A stretch of 64,000 bases of DNA from Enterobacter wuhouensis (lineage in GTDB: Bacteria > Pseudomonadota > Gammaproteobacteria > Enterobacterales > Enterobacteriaceae): the NCBI RefSeq assembly GCF_004331265.1, contig NZ_SJOO01000002.1, forward strand, positions 62,001 through 126,000. Direction: 5' to 3'. The position numbers were made by a program, and so were the translations under genes. Every line of letters begins with the position of its first letter. Position 1 is the first letter of the stretch. Below, piece by piece: positions 26,027-34,511 of the stretch. The notes under the pieces were generated by a model. That model did no database searches. It saw only the letters and a program-made list of their open reading frames with translations, and had not been told where the DNA came from.

Positions 26027-26927
26027 CCGTGCCTCCGTTGGTCACATTCCACTGCGTGCAGGAGGCGGCCTGCGTTTTGTCCAGCACCACATCAGCCAGC
26101 GGAGACGCCAGCTCTACACGCTGCACACCTTCAACATGCAGCGCGGCATACAGGGCACTGCGGCGGATATCCCGCCCGAGCCGTGTCTGGCTGGCGATGT
26201 ACTTCTGCAGGCTAGATTTTGCCGCCGCCAAAACCGGCTCCGCCTCCGGTCCAGGATAGAGAAAAATGTTGGCATCCACGCTGTACGGGATAATTTCGGC
26301 GCTGCGCACCGTCAGGCGGTCTGCCACCGGACGCACGCTCTCGCTGTTCAGCGCCTTTTCAACCACGGCCAGTAGGTCATTTTCTGCCGTGCCGTCACCT
26401 TCGCGGCTCAGTACGGTCAGAACCACCTCCGCCGGTGCCGGGCTGGTTGCGCTCGCATCCGCCACGCGACCGTCCGCACTTCTGGCATGAAACTCATAGG
26501 CTGCCGTCGGCCCGGCAACGGACAGCCCCTCAAATGCTGCTGGTACGCGCAGACGCAGCGCCTCGTCGCTTTCCATCACAGCAGCAACAGGCGGCACGGC
26601 GTCGTTATCGGCAGGCGTCACCGTCAGGCGCTTCACGTTATAGTTGGCGGCCAGCTGCTCCAGATCGCCGCCGAGGGCATATGCGACCATGACCGCCTGC
26701 GCCGCCTCGTTGATACGCTGGCGCAGCAGAACTTCACGGTAGGTACTTTCCTGCAGCTGTTTGGTGATAGGTTCAGATTCGAGCGACAGCGTGCGCGCGA
26801 CGGCGGCCTGCTCATCCACCGGATACATCGCCACAAAGGCGGCCTTGCGCTCCGCCAGGAGCGTCTCAAAATCCGGCACGTCCACAATCTGCGGTGCGGG
26901 GAGCTGTGAAAGGTCAATGACCGCCAT
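26019..26927 (-). CDS. J: Baseplate protein gpJ
   Basis: A 302-residue baseplate protein, exactly the P2 gpJ length. I chose the ATG at 26927 (MAVIDLSQLPAPQIVDV), which overlaps the end of gpW; the longer frame to 27011 lies inside gpW. The protein belongs to the baseplate J-like family (T4 gp6 relatives) that form the wedge ring; VLTVLSREGDGTA and RRSALYAALHVEGVQRVEL are typical. Confidence 0.94.
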   Translation of the reverse strand: MAVIDLSQLPAPQIVDVPDFETLLAERKAAFVAMYPVDEQAAVARTLSLESEPITKQLQESTYREVLLRQRINEAAQAVMVAYALGGDLEQLAANYNVKRLTVTPADNDAVPPVAAVMESDEALRLRVPAAFEGLSVAGPTAAYEFHARSADGRVADASATSPAPAEVVLTVLSREGDGTAENDLLAVVEKALNSESVRPVADRLTVRSAEIIPYSVDANIFLYPGPEAEPVLAAAKSSLQKYIASQTRLGRDIRRSALYAALHVEGVQRVELASPLADVVLDKTQAASCTQWNVTNGGTDV

Positions 26928-27273
26928 TGTCTGCTCCTGTTGATACGGAAAGAGAAACCGGCGCGCCGTTGTTACGCTGCCCGGTAAGGTCAACCACCAT
27001 GGAGCCGTCAAAATTGCTTCTGATGGTGATGGATTCCAGCGTCAGGCGAGGCTCCCAGCGACTCAGCGCCATATACACCGCTGACATGATCTGCAGGCGC
27101 AGCGCCGGATTTTGCGGCTGGTCAATCAGGACGGACAGGAGGGAGCCATATTCCCGACGGGCAATACGACTGCCCTGCGGCGTCAGCAGAATGTCGCGCA
27201 CCGACTGGCGCAGATGGTCAGTGTCCGTGATGGCTTTCCCGTTGTTCTGACTCATGCCGAGATACAGCGTCAT
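26914..27273 (-). CDS. W: Baseplate wedge protein gpW
   Basis: A 119-residue protein of the T4 gp25/P2 gpW lysozyme-like wedge family (P2 W has 115). The motif LRQSVRDILLTPQGSRIARREYGS is the family signature. It overlaps V by 4 bases and J by 14 bases in the operon V-W-J-I-H. Confidence 0.93.
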   Translation of the reverse strand: MTLYLGMSQNNGKAITDTDHLRQSVRDILLTPQGSRIARREYGSLLSVLIDQPQNPALRLQIMSAVYMALSRWEPRLTLESITIRSNFDGSMVVDLTGQRNNGAPVSLSVSTGADNGGH

Positions 27274-27848
27274 ACCGGACCTCCCGACGTGTCGCCGCCT
27301 GATTTAACTTTATTGTGCGCGTGGTTATCCACCACGATCCCGTTGGAACTCATCGGGCCGCCGCCCTGCGTGACAGCGCCGTTGATCACCACTTCGCTGT
27401 TGATGCGCGTGGTGCCAGCGTCCACCACAAATTCAGCGGTTTTGACGGTGATATTGTCGGCCGCCTCAATAACCATGGATTTTATACCCCTGACGTGCCA
27501 GCGTCCGGTGGCGGGTTCGTACTCAAACCAGCCCCCGTCCGGGTACTGCGTCACGCTGCCGTCTACGGAATCCGACGGCGGCGCAAACTGGCTGGAGTAA
27601 ATAGCTGGTAGAGCAAAAGCGGTTTCGAGATTGCCGCCCATGCTCAGGACCACCACCTGCTCATCCGGCGACGGGCACCACCATGTACGGGCACCTCCGG
27701 CACGCAGCGTCAGCCAGTTAATCCAGTTGGTTTCGAGTTCGCCTACCTTTATCCGGCACAGCCAGTTGTCCCGGTCCACTTCGGTCACGGTGCCGGTGCG
27801 GATCAGGTTGGTGATGAGGCGCATGATTTCTGTGAGTTGTGTGTTCAT
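27270..27848 (-). CDS. V: Baseplate spike protein gpV
   Basis: The membrane-piercing tail spike, 192 residues from the ATG at 27848. The OB-fold region IRTGTVTEVDRDNWLCRIKV and GGARTWWCPSPDEQVVVLS matches P2 gpV, and the C-terminus carries the repeat-rich beta-helix and a terminal DNHAHNKVKSGGDTSG histidine metal site. The start is uncertain: none of the ATGs (27884, 27857, 27848, 27827) has a good ribosome-binding site, and the Ogr box at 27895-27914 predicts transcription from about 27850, which would favour 27827, while the P2 N-terminus (MNT) favours 27848. Confidence 0.88.
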   Translation of the reverse strand: MNTQLTEIMRLITNLIRTGTVTEVDRDNWLCRIKVGELETNWINWLTLRAGGARTWWCPSPDEQVVVLSMGGNLETAFALPAIYSSQFAPPSDSVDGSVTQYPDGGWFEYEPATGRWHVRGIKSMVIEAADNITVKTAEFVVDAGTTRINSEVVINGAVTQGGGPMSSNGIVVDNHAHNKVKSGGDTSGGPV

Positions 27849-27883
27849 AAGATGCATTATTAAGTTTCCCAAACCTTCATGCA

Positions 27884-27895
27884 TCTGGTATAGAA
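27884..27895 (+). promoter_or_regulatory. Candidate promoter of the Septu-like operon
   Basis: TCTGGTATAGAA contains an extended -10 (TG-N-TATAGA) without an evident -35. It would start transcription near 27902, about 40 bases before the GTG of the ATPase gene and inside the Ogr box. Confidence 0.45.
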
Positions 27896-27914
27896 TGTGC
27901 TAATCCTGAAACAA
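27895..27914 (-). promoter_or_regulatory. Ogr box of the V (PV) late promoter
   Basis: ATGT-N12-ACAA, a near-perfect TTGT-N12-ACAA dyad, is centred at 27904.5. With the P2 geometry (centre near -55) transcription of V would start near 27850. The box lies between the divergent V operon and the Septu-like genes. Confidence 0.65.
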
Positions 27915-27942
27915 TAACCGTAATAAGTATTGAGGTACAAAA

Positions 27943-29166
27943 GTGGAAAAAACAATTAGCGAACTTTATGGTAGAATACCTTTTACTGAAAAAAAATTTT
28001 TCATCGAACTTTACGGTAAAAATTTAATAATTACTGGAGGAAATGGCTCTGGAAAAACTAGAATCCTTGAAAATATATATAAACAGCTATCCTTATCCTT
28101 AGACAATCCAGATCACACATCCAAAAAATATCATTTAAATAGAATTTCAGAATATCGCAACCAATTACCTTCACACCCCAAAGGGAGCGACGCACAAAAA
28201 TATGTTCTGAGCTTAATTGAAACTTACAAAGGTTATATCAAAGACATTGAAAATATACAGATAAACACAAAAGATAGACCCAGCAAGATAATTTTATCGA
28301 AAACCATCAAACCACTCCTTAGGTATTACACTGCAGATAGAAAATCAGCCATTCAAAAACCTGACGCCGTGTTATCGCTTGGCACATTAAAAGATGATGA
28401 GTTTAATAAAAGTTTTGATAGCAACGCTGGCGAACAATTCGAAAATTTCCTTGTCAGTAACAAAACATATCAAAGCCATTTGATTGCGATAGAAAACAAT
28501 CATGAAGCTGCCCACAAAATAAAAATCTGGTTCGATAAAATTCAAGAAGACTTGCAAAGCTTATTTGAGGATAAGAAATTAAAATTAGTTTTTAATCTAC
28601 AAGAACAGAGATTTTACATACAACAACCTGAGAAAGAGAAATTCACACTTCAGTCTCTGTCCTCTGGACAATCTGCAATCATGTCTATATATGCAGATTT
28701 AGTAATGAAAGTTCAATTCCAAAATACTAAACCCGAAGATTTAAGAGGTATTGTTTTCATAGATGAAATTGATGCTCATCTTCATGTTTCTATTCAGAAG
28801 AAAATATTCAATTTCTTAAAAGAAAGTTTCCCTTCAGTTCAGTTCATCATTACAACACACTCACCATTTGTAATTATGTCTGTCAATGACACTGTAATAT
28901 ATGATTTATCAAAACTGGAGTATGTAAGCGACGTATCGCTTTTCTCATATGAGTCTGTGCTTGAGGGCGTATTTGACGTATTACCAGTATCATTAGTCCT
29001 CGAAGAAAAAATTAAAAAATTAGCATCACTAATCCTTGATAAAAACTTCAACATAAGCGTTGTTAACTCACTAATACAACAAATAAAACCTATGGAAAAT
29101 AAATTAGACAGTGAGTCGCAGTATTATCTATTACAAGCAGAATTAGAAGTAGCTAAAAGGGGGTGA
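27943..29166 (+). CDS. PtuA-like AAA ATPase of a Septu-type defence pair
   Basis: A 407-residue ATPase in strongly AT-rich DNA, opposite in direction to the tail genes. The GTG start is preceded by GAGGT at 7 bases. Walker A is GGNGSGKT at residues 32-39, followed by a charged helical insertion, the signature-like SLSSGQSAIMS near 243, Walker B GIVFIDEIDAH from residue 269, and a terminal FIITTHSPF with the switch histidine. This layout matches the OLD/ABC-type ATPases of Septu (PtuA) and retron-linked PtuAB. The HNH gene 3 bases downstream supports that reading. PtuA proteins are often somewhat longer, so the exact subtype is open. Confidence 0.75.
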   Translation: MEKTISELYGRIPFTEKKFFIELYGKNLIITGGNGSGKTRILENIYKQLSLSLDNPDHTSKKYHLNRISEYRNQLPSHPKGSDAQKYVLSLIETYKGYIKDIENIQINTKDRPSKIILSKTIKPLLRYYTADRKSAIQKPDAVLSLGTLKDDEFNKSFDSNAGEQFENFLVSNKTYQSHLIAIENNHEAAHKIKIWFDKIQEDLQSLFEDKKLKLVFNLQEQRFYIQQPEKEKFTLQSLSSGQSAIMSIYADLVMKVQFQNTKPEDLRGIVFIDEIDAHLHVSIQKKIFNFLKESFPSVQFIITTHSPFVIMSVNDTVIYDLSKLEYVSDVSLFSYESVLEGVFDVLPVSLVLEEKIKKLASLILDKNFNISVVNSLIQQIKPMENKLDSESQYYLLQAELEVAKRG

Positions 29167-29169
29167 GCA

Positions 29170-29826
29170 ATGTTTAATGTAATACGGCCTACAGAAATAC
29201 CTCATACTCTAACATTAGGTAGAGACTATAAGGGCGAGGATGTATTGAATGCTCTCAAAGAGTGCTTTCATAAAAAATGTTACTTATGTGAAACAAAAGA
29301 ACCGCATGATATAAATGTCGAGCATTTCATACCTCATGAGGGCGACCCAAATTTAAAATTCGACTGGAATAATTTATATTTAGTTTGCAGTAGATGCAAC
29401 AACATTAAATTAGCAGGTCGTGCAGCACTTTTGGATTGTTGCGATACAACGCAAGATGTGAGCAAAAAAATAAAAATACTTCCACCTTGTTCACCCTATG
29501 CAAAAAAAATGTTAATTGAACCTAATACACAGGATGATGCTGTTGTAAACACAGCGTCTCTCCTCGATAAAATATATAATAGCGAACACACCATAAATAA
29601 AGAAGTAACTGGAAGTTTTTTGCGTAAGAAAGTCTTTGATGAAATGATAGATCTTACAACGCATATGATTAATTACTTAAAAAAAGACACGCTTGAAATA
29701 GAAAAACCAACAATATTACTGCGAATCAAAAAATTAACAGAGAGCGAATCTCCGTTTTCGTCAATTGCCACAAGTCAAATCTTGGAAGACGAATGTTTCG
29801 CGCCGCTCATTTTCCCAAGAAATTAA
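29170..29826 (+). CDS. PtuB-like HNH endonuclease
   Basis: A 218-residue HNH nuclease that forms an operon with the ATPase 3 bases upstream (GGGG ribosome-binding sequence in its end). The HNH fold shows CYLC (37-40), INVEHFIPH near 49-57, FDWNNLYLVCSRCNNIK near 66-82 with the second zinc CxxC. The remaining part is helical and unrecognised. In Septu systems the ATPase holds the nuclease in check until phage infection, then DNA is cut. The assignment follows from domain pairing and order; a search against PtuB families would decide it. Confidence 0.75.
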   Translation: MFNVIRPTEIPHTLTLGRDYKGEDVLNALKECFHKKCYLCETKEPHDINVEHFIPHEGDPNLKFDWNNLYLVCSRCNNIKLAGRAALLDCCDTTQDVSKKIKILPPCSPYAKKMLIEPNTQDDAVVNTASLLDKIYNSEHTINKEVTGSFLRKKVFDEMIDLTTHMINYLKKDTLEIEKPTILLRIKKLTESESPFSSIATSQILEDECFAPLIFPRN

Positions 29827-29912
29827 TCCAGTGTAACTGATACAGGATGGATATGTGAGGGTCTTGGAAAATCAAAGCCCCCACACTCCAGAGCTTGAAA
29901 GGCACAAATTAT

Positions 29913-30359
29913 TTACAAAGAACTTTTTGATATCAAAGCATTGATAACAATTTTATATGTTGTATCACTATATCCCAATAATTTCCGCTCAGAATATTGC
30001 ACCTGAGGCCCATTACGGCTTACACGATCACGTAAGCCGTAATGATGCACCCGAGCAATGCGCTGCACTTTCCCTGTAAACTGCACGCTGGCTGAATCCG
30101 CGCTGGCCGCAGTTTTCAGGTATTTCGCCGTGCGCAGCTTCGCAAACATCTGCCGCTTAATACGCCCTTTTTTAGTCCTTGCCGTGACCTTTCGCGCCTC
30201 GTACCCGCTGCCGTCTGGGTTGCGCTGCAGCCGGATATTGTTTTGCTGATTACGCCTCAGCTCCTTCGCCAGCTCGCGCATCATACGCTGACGTGCGGCA
30301 GGTTCAAAATTCGCCAGCAGCGCCTCCAGCCACTCGTCCACTTTATGCAGATTATCCAC
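29913..30359 (-). CDS. S: Tail completion protein gpS
   Basis: A 148-residue protein like P2 gpS (150), needed for tail completion. GTG start at 30359, inside the end of gpR (8-base overlap). The conserved part is FEPAARQRMMRELAKELRRN and RIARVHHYGLRDRVS. The Septu-like insertion separates it from V, which follows directly in the standard P2 layout apart from orf30. Confidence 0.92.
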   Translation of the reverse strand: MDNLHKVDEWLEALLANFEPAARQRMMRELAKELRRNQQNNIRLQRNPDGSGYEARKVTARTKKGRIKRQMFAKLRTAKYLKTAASADSASVQFTGKVQRIARVHHYGLRDRVSRNGPQVQYSERKLLGYSDTTYKIVINALISKSSL

Positions 30360-30783
30360 GTTTCACCGTCCACATTTCTTCCGACTCATCAGGTTCTGGC
30401 TCCGCCTCAACCATCGAGATAGCGCCGTCAGTACTGACCAGAACGCGCTCGGTCAGCTGCAGGTTCAGGCTGATATCACACACATCGTTGCGCAGAATAT
30501 CCACCTCAAAGGTAAACAGCTTTTCGCGCAGGTCCGGGTTGTTGATCGCATCCACCTGATTGGCTTTCAGCCACAGCAGCACCGGGGCCATCAGCAGGTT
30601 TTGGTCCCCGCTGAAATCCTCGATCACCACGTTCAGAGTGTAACGATATTCCCACGACATGGAATGCGCGCCGGTTGCCACTAGGGAACCGTTATCCACG
30701 AACAGATGCAGCTTGTCCGGGTTATCGCGCACATAAGGCACTGCTTTATTCAGGGCGGTGCGTAAGGACTGCGGCTTGTTCAC
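30352..30783 (-). CDS. R: Tail completion protein gpR
   Basis: A 143-residue protein like P2 gpR (155), needed with gpS for tail completion. It begins MNKPQSLRTALNKAVPYVRD and contains EYRYTLNVVIEDFSGD, both family hallmarks. Its start lies inside the end of the Rz1-like gene. Confidence 0.92.
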   Translation of the reverse strand: MNKPQSLRTALNKAVPYVRDNPDKLHLFVDNGSLVATGAHSMSWEYRYTLNVVIEDFSGDQNLLMAPVLLWLKANQVDAINNPDLREKLFTFEVDILRNDVCDISLNLQLTERVLVSTDGAISMVEAEPEPDESEEMWTVKRG

Positions 30784-31036
30784 TGTTTCGCTCCTGACAC
30801 GCCACTATCGTATCCACTTTGTCTGCACACGCCGCCCAGGCGGCCTCGGTTTCATCCAGCATCGCATTCAGCTCGCCGTTAGTGCGCGGCGCTGACGGGT
30901 TCAGGCTGCACGGCGTCACTCTGGGACAGCCATTCACGGTAAGTTGCACCTCCGGCGAGGGCCGGACGCTCCCGCAGCCGGATAATGTCAGCAGGCAAAG
31001 GAGTGTCAGCCCAGCGGCGTAAATCTTTGTTCTCAC
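30746..31036 (-). CDS. lysC: Rz1-like spanin lipoprotein (LysC)
   Basis: A 96-residue outer-membrane lipoprotein with a signal peptide (IYAAGLTLLCLLTLSGC) and lipobox LSGC, lipidated at about C21. It is proline-rich after the lipobox. The gene starts inside the Rz-like gene in a different frame, the classical nested Rz/Rz1 arrangement, and its product should pair with LysB to disrupt the outer membrane at lysis. Confidence 0.88.
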   Translation of the reverse strand: MRTKIYAAGLTLLCLLTLSGCGSVRPSPEVQLTVNGCPRVTPCSLNPSAPRTNGELNAMLDETEAAWAACADKVDTIVACQERNSEQAAVLTHRPE

Positions 31037-31307
31037 GTTTCAGTTCCTCGATCCGGTGCTGCCGGTTTCGCAGCAGCGAGGTGGTCTTCTCCGCTGCCGC
31101 ATAAAGTCGCATCTGCTCCCGGCTGTTGGTTTCGGTCAGAATGGACAGGCCGATCAGCTGGCTGTTTTTCTTCGCCAGTGCCTGCGTTTTGGTCTCCAGT
31201 GCCTCGCCCTGGGTTTCGATGGTATAGCGGGCGTTGTTTAGTCGCCATGACTGCCAGCCCAGCGTTGCGATGACCAGCGCCAACGCTATCGCCAGCGTGC
31301 GCGTCAT
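30879..31307 (-). CDS. lysB: Rz-like inner-membrane spanin (LysB)
   Basis: A 142-residue protein (P2 LysB has 141). I chose the ATG at 31307, which overlaps the endolysin stop by 4 bases (ATGA). One N-terminal membrane helix (TLAIALALVIATLGWQSW) is followed by a long coiled coil (about 30-105), as expected of the inner-membrane spanin that contacts Rz1 across the periplasm. Confidence 0.88.
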   Translation of the reverse strand: MTRTLAIALALVIATLGWQSWRLNNARYTIETQGEALETKTQALAKKNSQLIGLSILTETNSREQMRLYAAAEKTTSLLRNRQHRIEELKRENKDLRRWADTPLPADIIRLRERPALAGGATYREWLSQSDAVQPEPVSAAH

Positions 31308-31819
31308 TCCCCAGCCCCTTGCAGGCACCAAGCCATTTCACGCGCACGGCGATTATCCAGTCCCTGATTAAGCAAGCCTTTGACATACACCCAGCGCGGC
31401 AGTTGGCGGCAGGCATCCGCCCAGCGCTTTTGATTCAGCAGTTTCACCAGCGTGGAGCTGCAGGCATTGCCGGTGCCAACATTAAAGGCAAACGACACCA
31501 TGGCGTCATAGACCTTTTGCGGCACCGATGGCACCACGCATTTTTCCAGTTCCCGTTCGACAATCAGCACATTGCTGATTAGCCCCTGCGCCGCCTGCCG
31601 TTCGGTGATAGTTTTACCGGGCGTCACGCCGGACGTGTTGCCGATGCCATCGGTCCAGACGCCCGCGCTGCACTGGTACGGCTGCAGGCGGCAGCCCTCG
31701 TAATCGGCAATCAGTTTCAGCCCCTCCACGGAGGTGTGCAGCGACTGAAAACCGGGCAGCGTGGCGGCAATAGCCAGCACCGCACCGACCAGACAGCGCT
31801 TAACGATTGAAGGATTCAT
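31304..31819 (-). CDS. SAR-type endolysin (GH24 lysozyme)
   Basis: A 171-residue T4-type lysozyme with an N-terminal hydrophobic segment (CLVGAVLAIAATLPGF) that fits a signal-anchor-release sequence. The catalytic glutamate is in IADYEGCRLQPY (about residue 42), with the downstream aspartate/threonine in GVWTDGIGNTSGV. P2 gpK is a different type of enzyme, so the lysis cassette here resembles those of phage 21 and Fels-2-like phages. The start overlaps the holin end. Confidence 0.92.
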   Translation of the reverse strand: MNPSIVKRCLVGAVLAIAATLPGFQSLHTSVEGLKLIADYEGCRLQPYQCSAGVWTDGIGNTSGVTPGKTITERQAAQGLISNVLIVERELEKCVVPSVPQKVYDAMVSFAFNVGTGNACSSTLVKLLNQKRWADACRQLPRWVYVKGLLNQGLDNRRAREMAWCLQGAGE

Positions 31820-32015
31820 ATTCCCCCCGCGAGATTTTGCCGCCGCGCAGCAGTTTGAAAGACTGGTGTTTGTAGTACCAGTTGATCGCCAGCATCAGCA
31901 CACCAATCAGCACACCGCCGACCGTTGAGGCATCCTTAAGCGACAGGTCGCCCAGCCAGGCCAGCAGCAAAGCAATGCAGTAAGTGATAAAGGCGCTGAC
32001 TCTCTCAAGCGTCAT
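31800..32015 (-). CDS. Phage holin
   Basis: A 71-residue protein with two hydrophobic helices (about 8-21 and 32-48) and a basic C-terminus (KLLRGGKISRGEYESFNR). Size, topology and place directly before a SAR endolysin indicate a class II holin, possibly a pinholin as in phage 21. It follows gpX by three bases. Confidence 0.85.
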   Translation of the reverse strand: MTLERVSAFITYCIALLLAWLGDLSLKDASTVGGVLIGVLMLAINWYYKHQSFKLLRGGKISRGEYESFNR

Positions 32016-32018
32016 GAT

Positions 32019-32222
32019 TCAGTCCCATAGCTGGACGGTCTGCGCGGTGGTCGATGCCGGGAGATCCGGCAGTTCCACCTGCAGCCCGTGCGGTAAAAAG
32101 GGGCCGTGTTCAGCCAGCCCTGGATTGGCACGTAATACCTGCTCCGTGACACCCTGCGTGCGCCCGTAGTGACGCCAGCACAGCGCATCCACCGTGTCAT
32201 ACTGGTGCGCACGCACTTTCAT
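32019..32222 (-). CDS. X: Tail protein gpX
   Basis: A 67-residue protein, exactly the P2 gpX length. The ATG at 32222 overlaps the gpL stop by one base (TGATG). It contains the LysM-like segment HYGRTQGVTEQVLRANPGLA typical of tail protein X. Confidence 0.93.
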   Translation of the reverse strand: MKVRAHQYDTVDALCWRHYGRTQGVTEQVLRANPGLAEHGPFLPHGLQVELPDLPASTTAQTVQLWD

Positions 32223-32686
32223 CAGATAAGCTCCACCGTGCAGTGCGGTGCGTCCTGCACCCGGCTGATTGCCCAGCGCGCATCGCGCCACAGGTCTCCG
32301 CTGGCCTCCGCCAGCTCTTCCCCTCGCTTCACACCGGACGCCGTGGCGTCATAGTCCTGATAGCGTTCATTGAGTACGGCGCGCGCCCAGCAATAGACAG
32401 CGTTGTGGTAGTGCTGGATGCGCTCGTTTTTGCCGTCGAGCACGTCCGCAGGTACCTCGGCCAGCGCCAGAAAGCCTAGCATTCGCTGGCGGTTGCGGAA
32501 GTCGAACAACTCGGCGTTCACTTCGGAAATAGCGGTGAGCAGCACCTGCTTTAAGCGCGGCTGCGTCACCGTGCCGTCGGTGCGCATCACGCTGCGAAAC
32601 TCCGACAGGCTTACATCCGGCCAGAACGGCGTGTTTTTGATGACCTCCGCCTGTTCCGGTGCCGGTTCGGGCGCAACAAACTTCAT
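32222..32686 (-). CDS. L: Head completion protein gpL
   Basis: A 154-residue head completion protein (P2 L has 169). I chose the ATG at 32686 (MKFVAPEPAPEQAEVIKNTP) because AGGAG lies 8 bases upstream; an in-frame ATG at 32749 has no such site. The core FWPDVSLSEFRSVMRTDGTV and YCWARAVLNERYQDYDATAS is conserved. Confidence 0.92.
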   Translation of the reverse strand: MKFVAPEPAPEQAEVIKNTPFWPDVSLSEFRSVMRTDGTVTQPRLKQVLLTAISEVNAELFDFRNRQRMLGFLALAEVPADVLDGKNERIQHYHNAVYCWARAVLNERYQDYDATASGVKRGEELAEASGDLWRDARWAISRVQDAPHCTVELI

Positions 32687-32780
32687 GCGGTCTTCTCCTG
32701 AATAAGTGGGCGGTGGACGGGATTTTGATAAGGCGGTGCCTGTCACCATCCCGTGCCGCCCGTGCGCGGGGCACGTTCCG

Positions 32781-33428
32781 TCAGCGGTCGTTGCGCAGTC
32801 TGCGCTCCAGCCGCTCTTTGTCTTTCTTCACACCGCAGCGGGCGTCCAGCTGGAGCGCATGCGTGAGGTGATTCAGGGCCGAGGCCGGATTGTTCTCGCT
32901 CAGCACCGCACCGATAGCTTTGTGCAGGCGCGCCCGTGACTGGTCCGGCATATCCTGTCCGGTGGTCAGGTCCAGCGTCTGCAGCAGTGGATCGGCATCG
33001 AACGGGGCAGCGGCGAGCATTGCGCTTTGCGCCGCATCCGCCATTTCCTCAGCCAGCACGGTCTGCACGTTGCGGTTGCCGAGCGGCATCACCCAGCCAT
33101 GGCGCAGGGCATGACGCCCGATTTCCAGCGCACCGGCATAATCACCGGCATCGATACGCCATAGCATCACGTACATCAGGACGTCATCCTGCTGCGTGCC
33201 TCCGACTGCCAGTACGCCGTCCGCCCAGGCGGTATAACGCGGCAGCAACTCCACCTTGATTTGCGCCTTTTTCACCGTGGACTGGATACCCTTGAGGCGG
33301 CGACGGTCCTCTGCCAGCTGGAGCAGCATCAGGTCATAACCCGAGGCATGGCGAACACTGCCGCCCTCACGGGCGGCCTGCTCAGCCTGAATGCGCAGGC
33401 GGTGCTGCCGTGCGGGACTCAGGCTCAT
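32781..33428 (-). CDS. M: Terminase small/endonuclease subunit gpM
   Basis: A 215-residue protein like P2 gpM (247), the subunit with cos-cleaving endonuclease activity. SPARQHRLRIQAEQAA at the N-terminus and MLWRIDAGDYAGALEIGRHA in the middle are family features. It follows gpN by 3 bases. Confidence 0.92.
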   Translation of the reverse strand: MSLSPARQHRLRIQAEQAAREGGSVRHASGYDLMLLQLAEDRRRLKGIQSTVKKAQIKVELLPRYTAWADGVLAVGGTQQDDVLMYVMLWRIDAGDYAGALEIGRHALRHGWVMPLGNRNVQTVLAEEMADAAQSAMLAAAPFDADPLLQTLDLTTGQDMPDQSRARLHKAIGAVLSENNPASALNHLTHALQLDARCGVKKDKERLERRLRNDR

Positions 33429-33431
33429 GCG

Positions 33432-34496
33432 TTACTCCCCGGCGTCCGGTGCGGCAGCCGCGCTGAAATCACCGATTTCGATGTTCTCCACCAGGGCAGC
33501 GCAGCGGTAGTCTTCGACCACATAGGCCTCGTTCACCGATTCGAAGTTTTCGATGCGGTCACGTTTCGGGTTGTCGATAACCGAGCGGCGGCGTGTGTCT
33601 TCCTGCCAGTAGATGGACAGGTTATCCAGACGGGTGATCAGCACGGCGTTCGCCGGGAAATACGGCGCGCGCACGGCCTGCAGGCCGCCCATGCGTTTCT
33701 GGCTGATGATCAGATCGGCGGCAATTTTCTCGCTGTTCTCCTGCTCCTTGTTGACCAGCGGGAAATACTTGTCGGATAAAAGCTCACGGCCACAGACCAC
33801 TACCAGCTCGTCGTCGTCCTGGAAAATCGGATCGATAAGCTCGTTGACCGCGTCCATCACCAGCGCGTCGAGGTTCGCGTAAAGACCGCCCTTGCCGACT
33901 TTCACCGGTTCAATGGTCACGGTGCCGTCGTCTGCCGTTTTAATGCCCAGCACGTTGTCCGGCGCGTCTTCGCGGATTTTCTGTAGCCAGCCTTTGTTCA
34001 CGTCCTGCAGCAGGACGTTCTCACCACGGTTGGAGGTTTTGGCACGCTTCACACCGTTGAAGCCGATCATGATGCGGTCCAGCGCCTGGCGCTTCACGAT
34101 GGCGTTGCGGATACGCACCTGGAAGTCCTGGAACTTCGCCCACAGGTCCAGCTTCGCGTAGGTCAGCACCGTGTCAAAGTTGGTCTGCTCGCACTTGTAT
34201 TCCACGTCCGCCATCAGGGTTGGATCGGTGGGTTCGCGCTCTTTGGTGGTGGTATCGGTGGTGCCGGCAATGGTGCTGCCGACGCCCAGGCCCAGCAGCT
34301 GGCCGGACTGTTCGGCCACGCCCATCACGTTGATCAGCGTCAGAAACGCGGCGGACTGCTGAATTTCATCTTCCAGCGTCTGGGATACCGACGGCTCCAC
34401 GGTGAACTTGCTGGCAAGTTCGGTCACAGCCACACCGTTCAGGCGCGCCAGCTGCTGCAGGTAAGCGTTAAAGGCAAAGCGGGTTTTCTGTTTCAT
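33432..34496 (-). CDS. N: Major capsid protein gpN
   Basis: A 354-residue HK97-fold capsid precursor (P2 N has 357). The N-terminus MKQKTRFAFNAYLQQLARLN and the segments CEQTNFDTVLTYAKLDLWAK and WQEDTRRRSVIDNPKRDRIE are conserved. It is processed in P2 by the gpO protease. It lies 15 bases after gpO in the O-N-M-L-X operon. Confidence 0.96.
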   Translation of the reverse strand: MKQKTRFAFNAYLQQLARLNGVAVTELASKFTVEPSVSQTLEDEIQQSAAFLTLINVMGVAEQSGQLLGLGVGSTIAGTTDTTTKEREPTDPTLMADVEYKCEQTNFDTVLTYAKLDLWAKFQDFQVRIRNAIVKRQALDRIMIGFNGVKRAKTSNRGENVLLQDVNKGWLQKIREDAPDNVLGIKTADDGTVTIEPVKVGKGGLYANLDALVMDAVNELIDPIFQDDDELVVVCGRELLSDKYFPLVNKEQENSEKIAADLIISQKRMGGLQAVRAPYFPANAVLITRLDNLSIYWQEDTRRRSVIDNPKRDRIENFESVNEAYVVEDYRCAALVENIEIGDFSAAAAPDAGE

Positions 34497-34511
34497 GTGT
34501 TGGTTTGCTCC

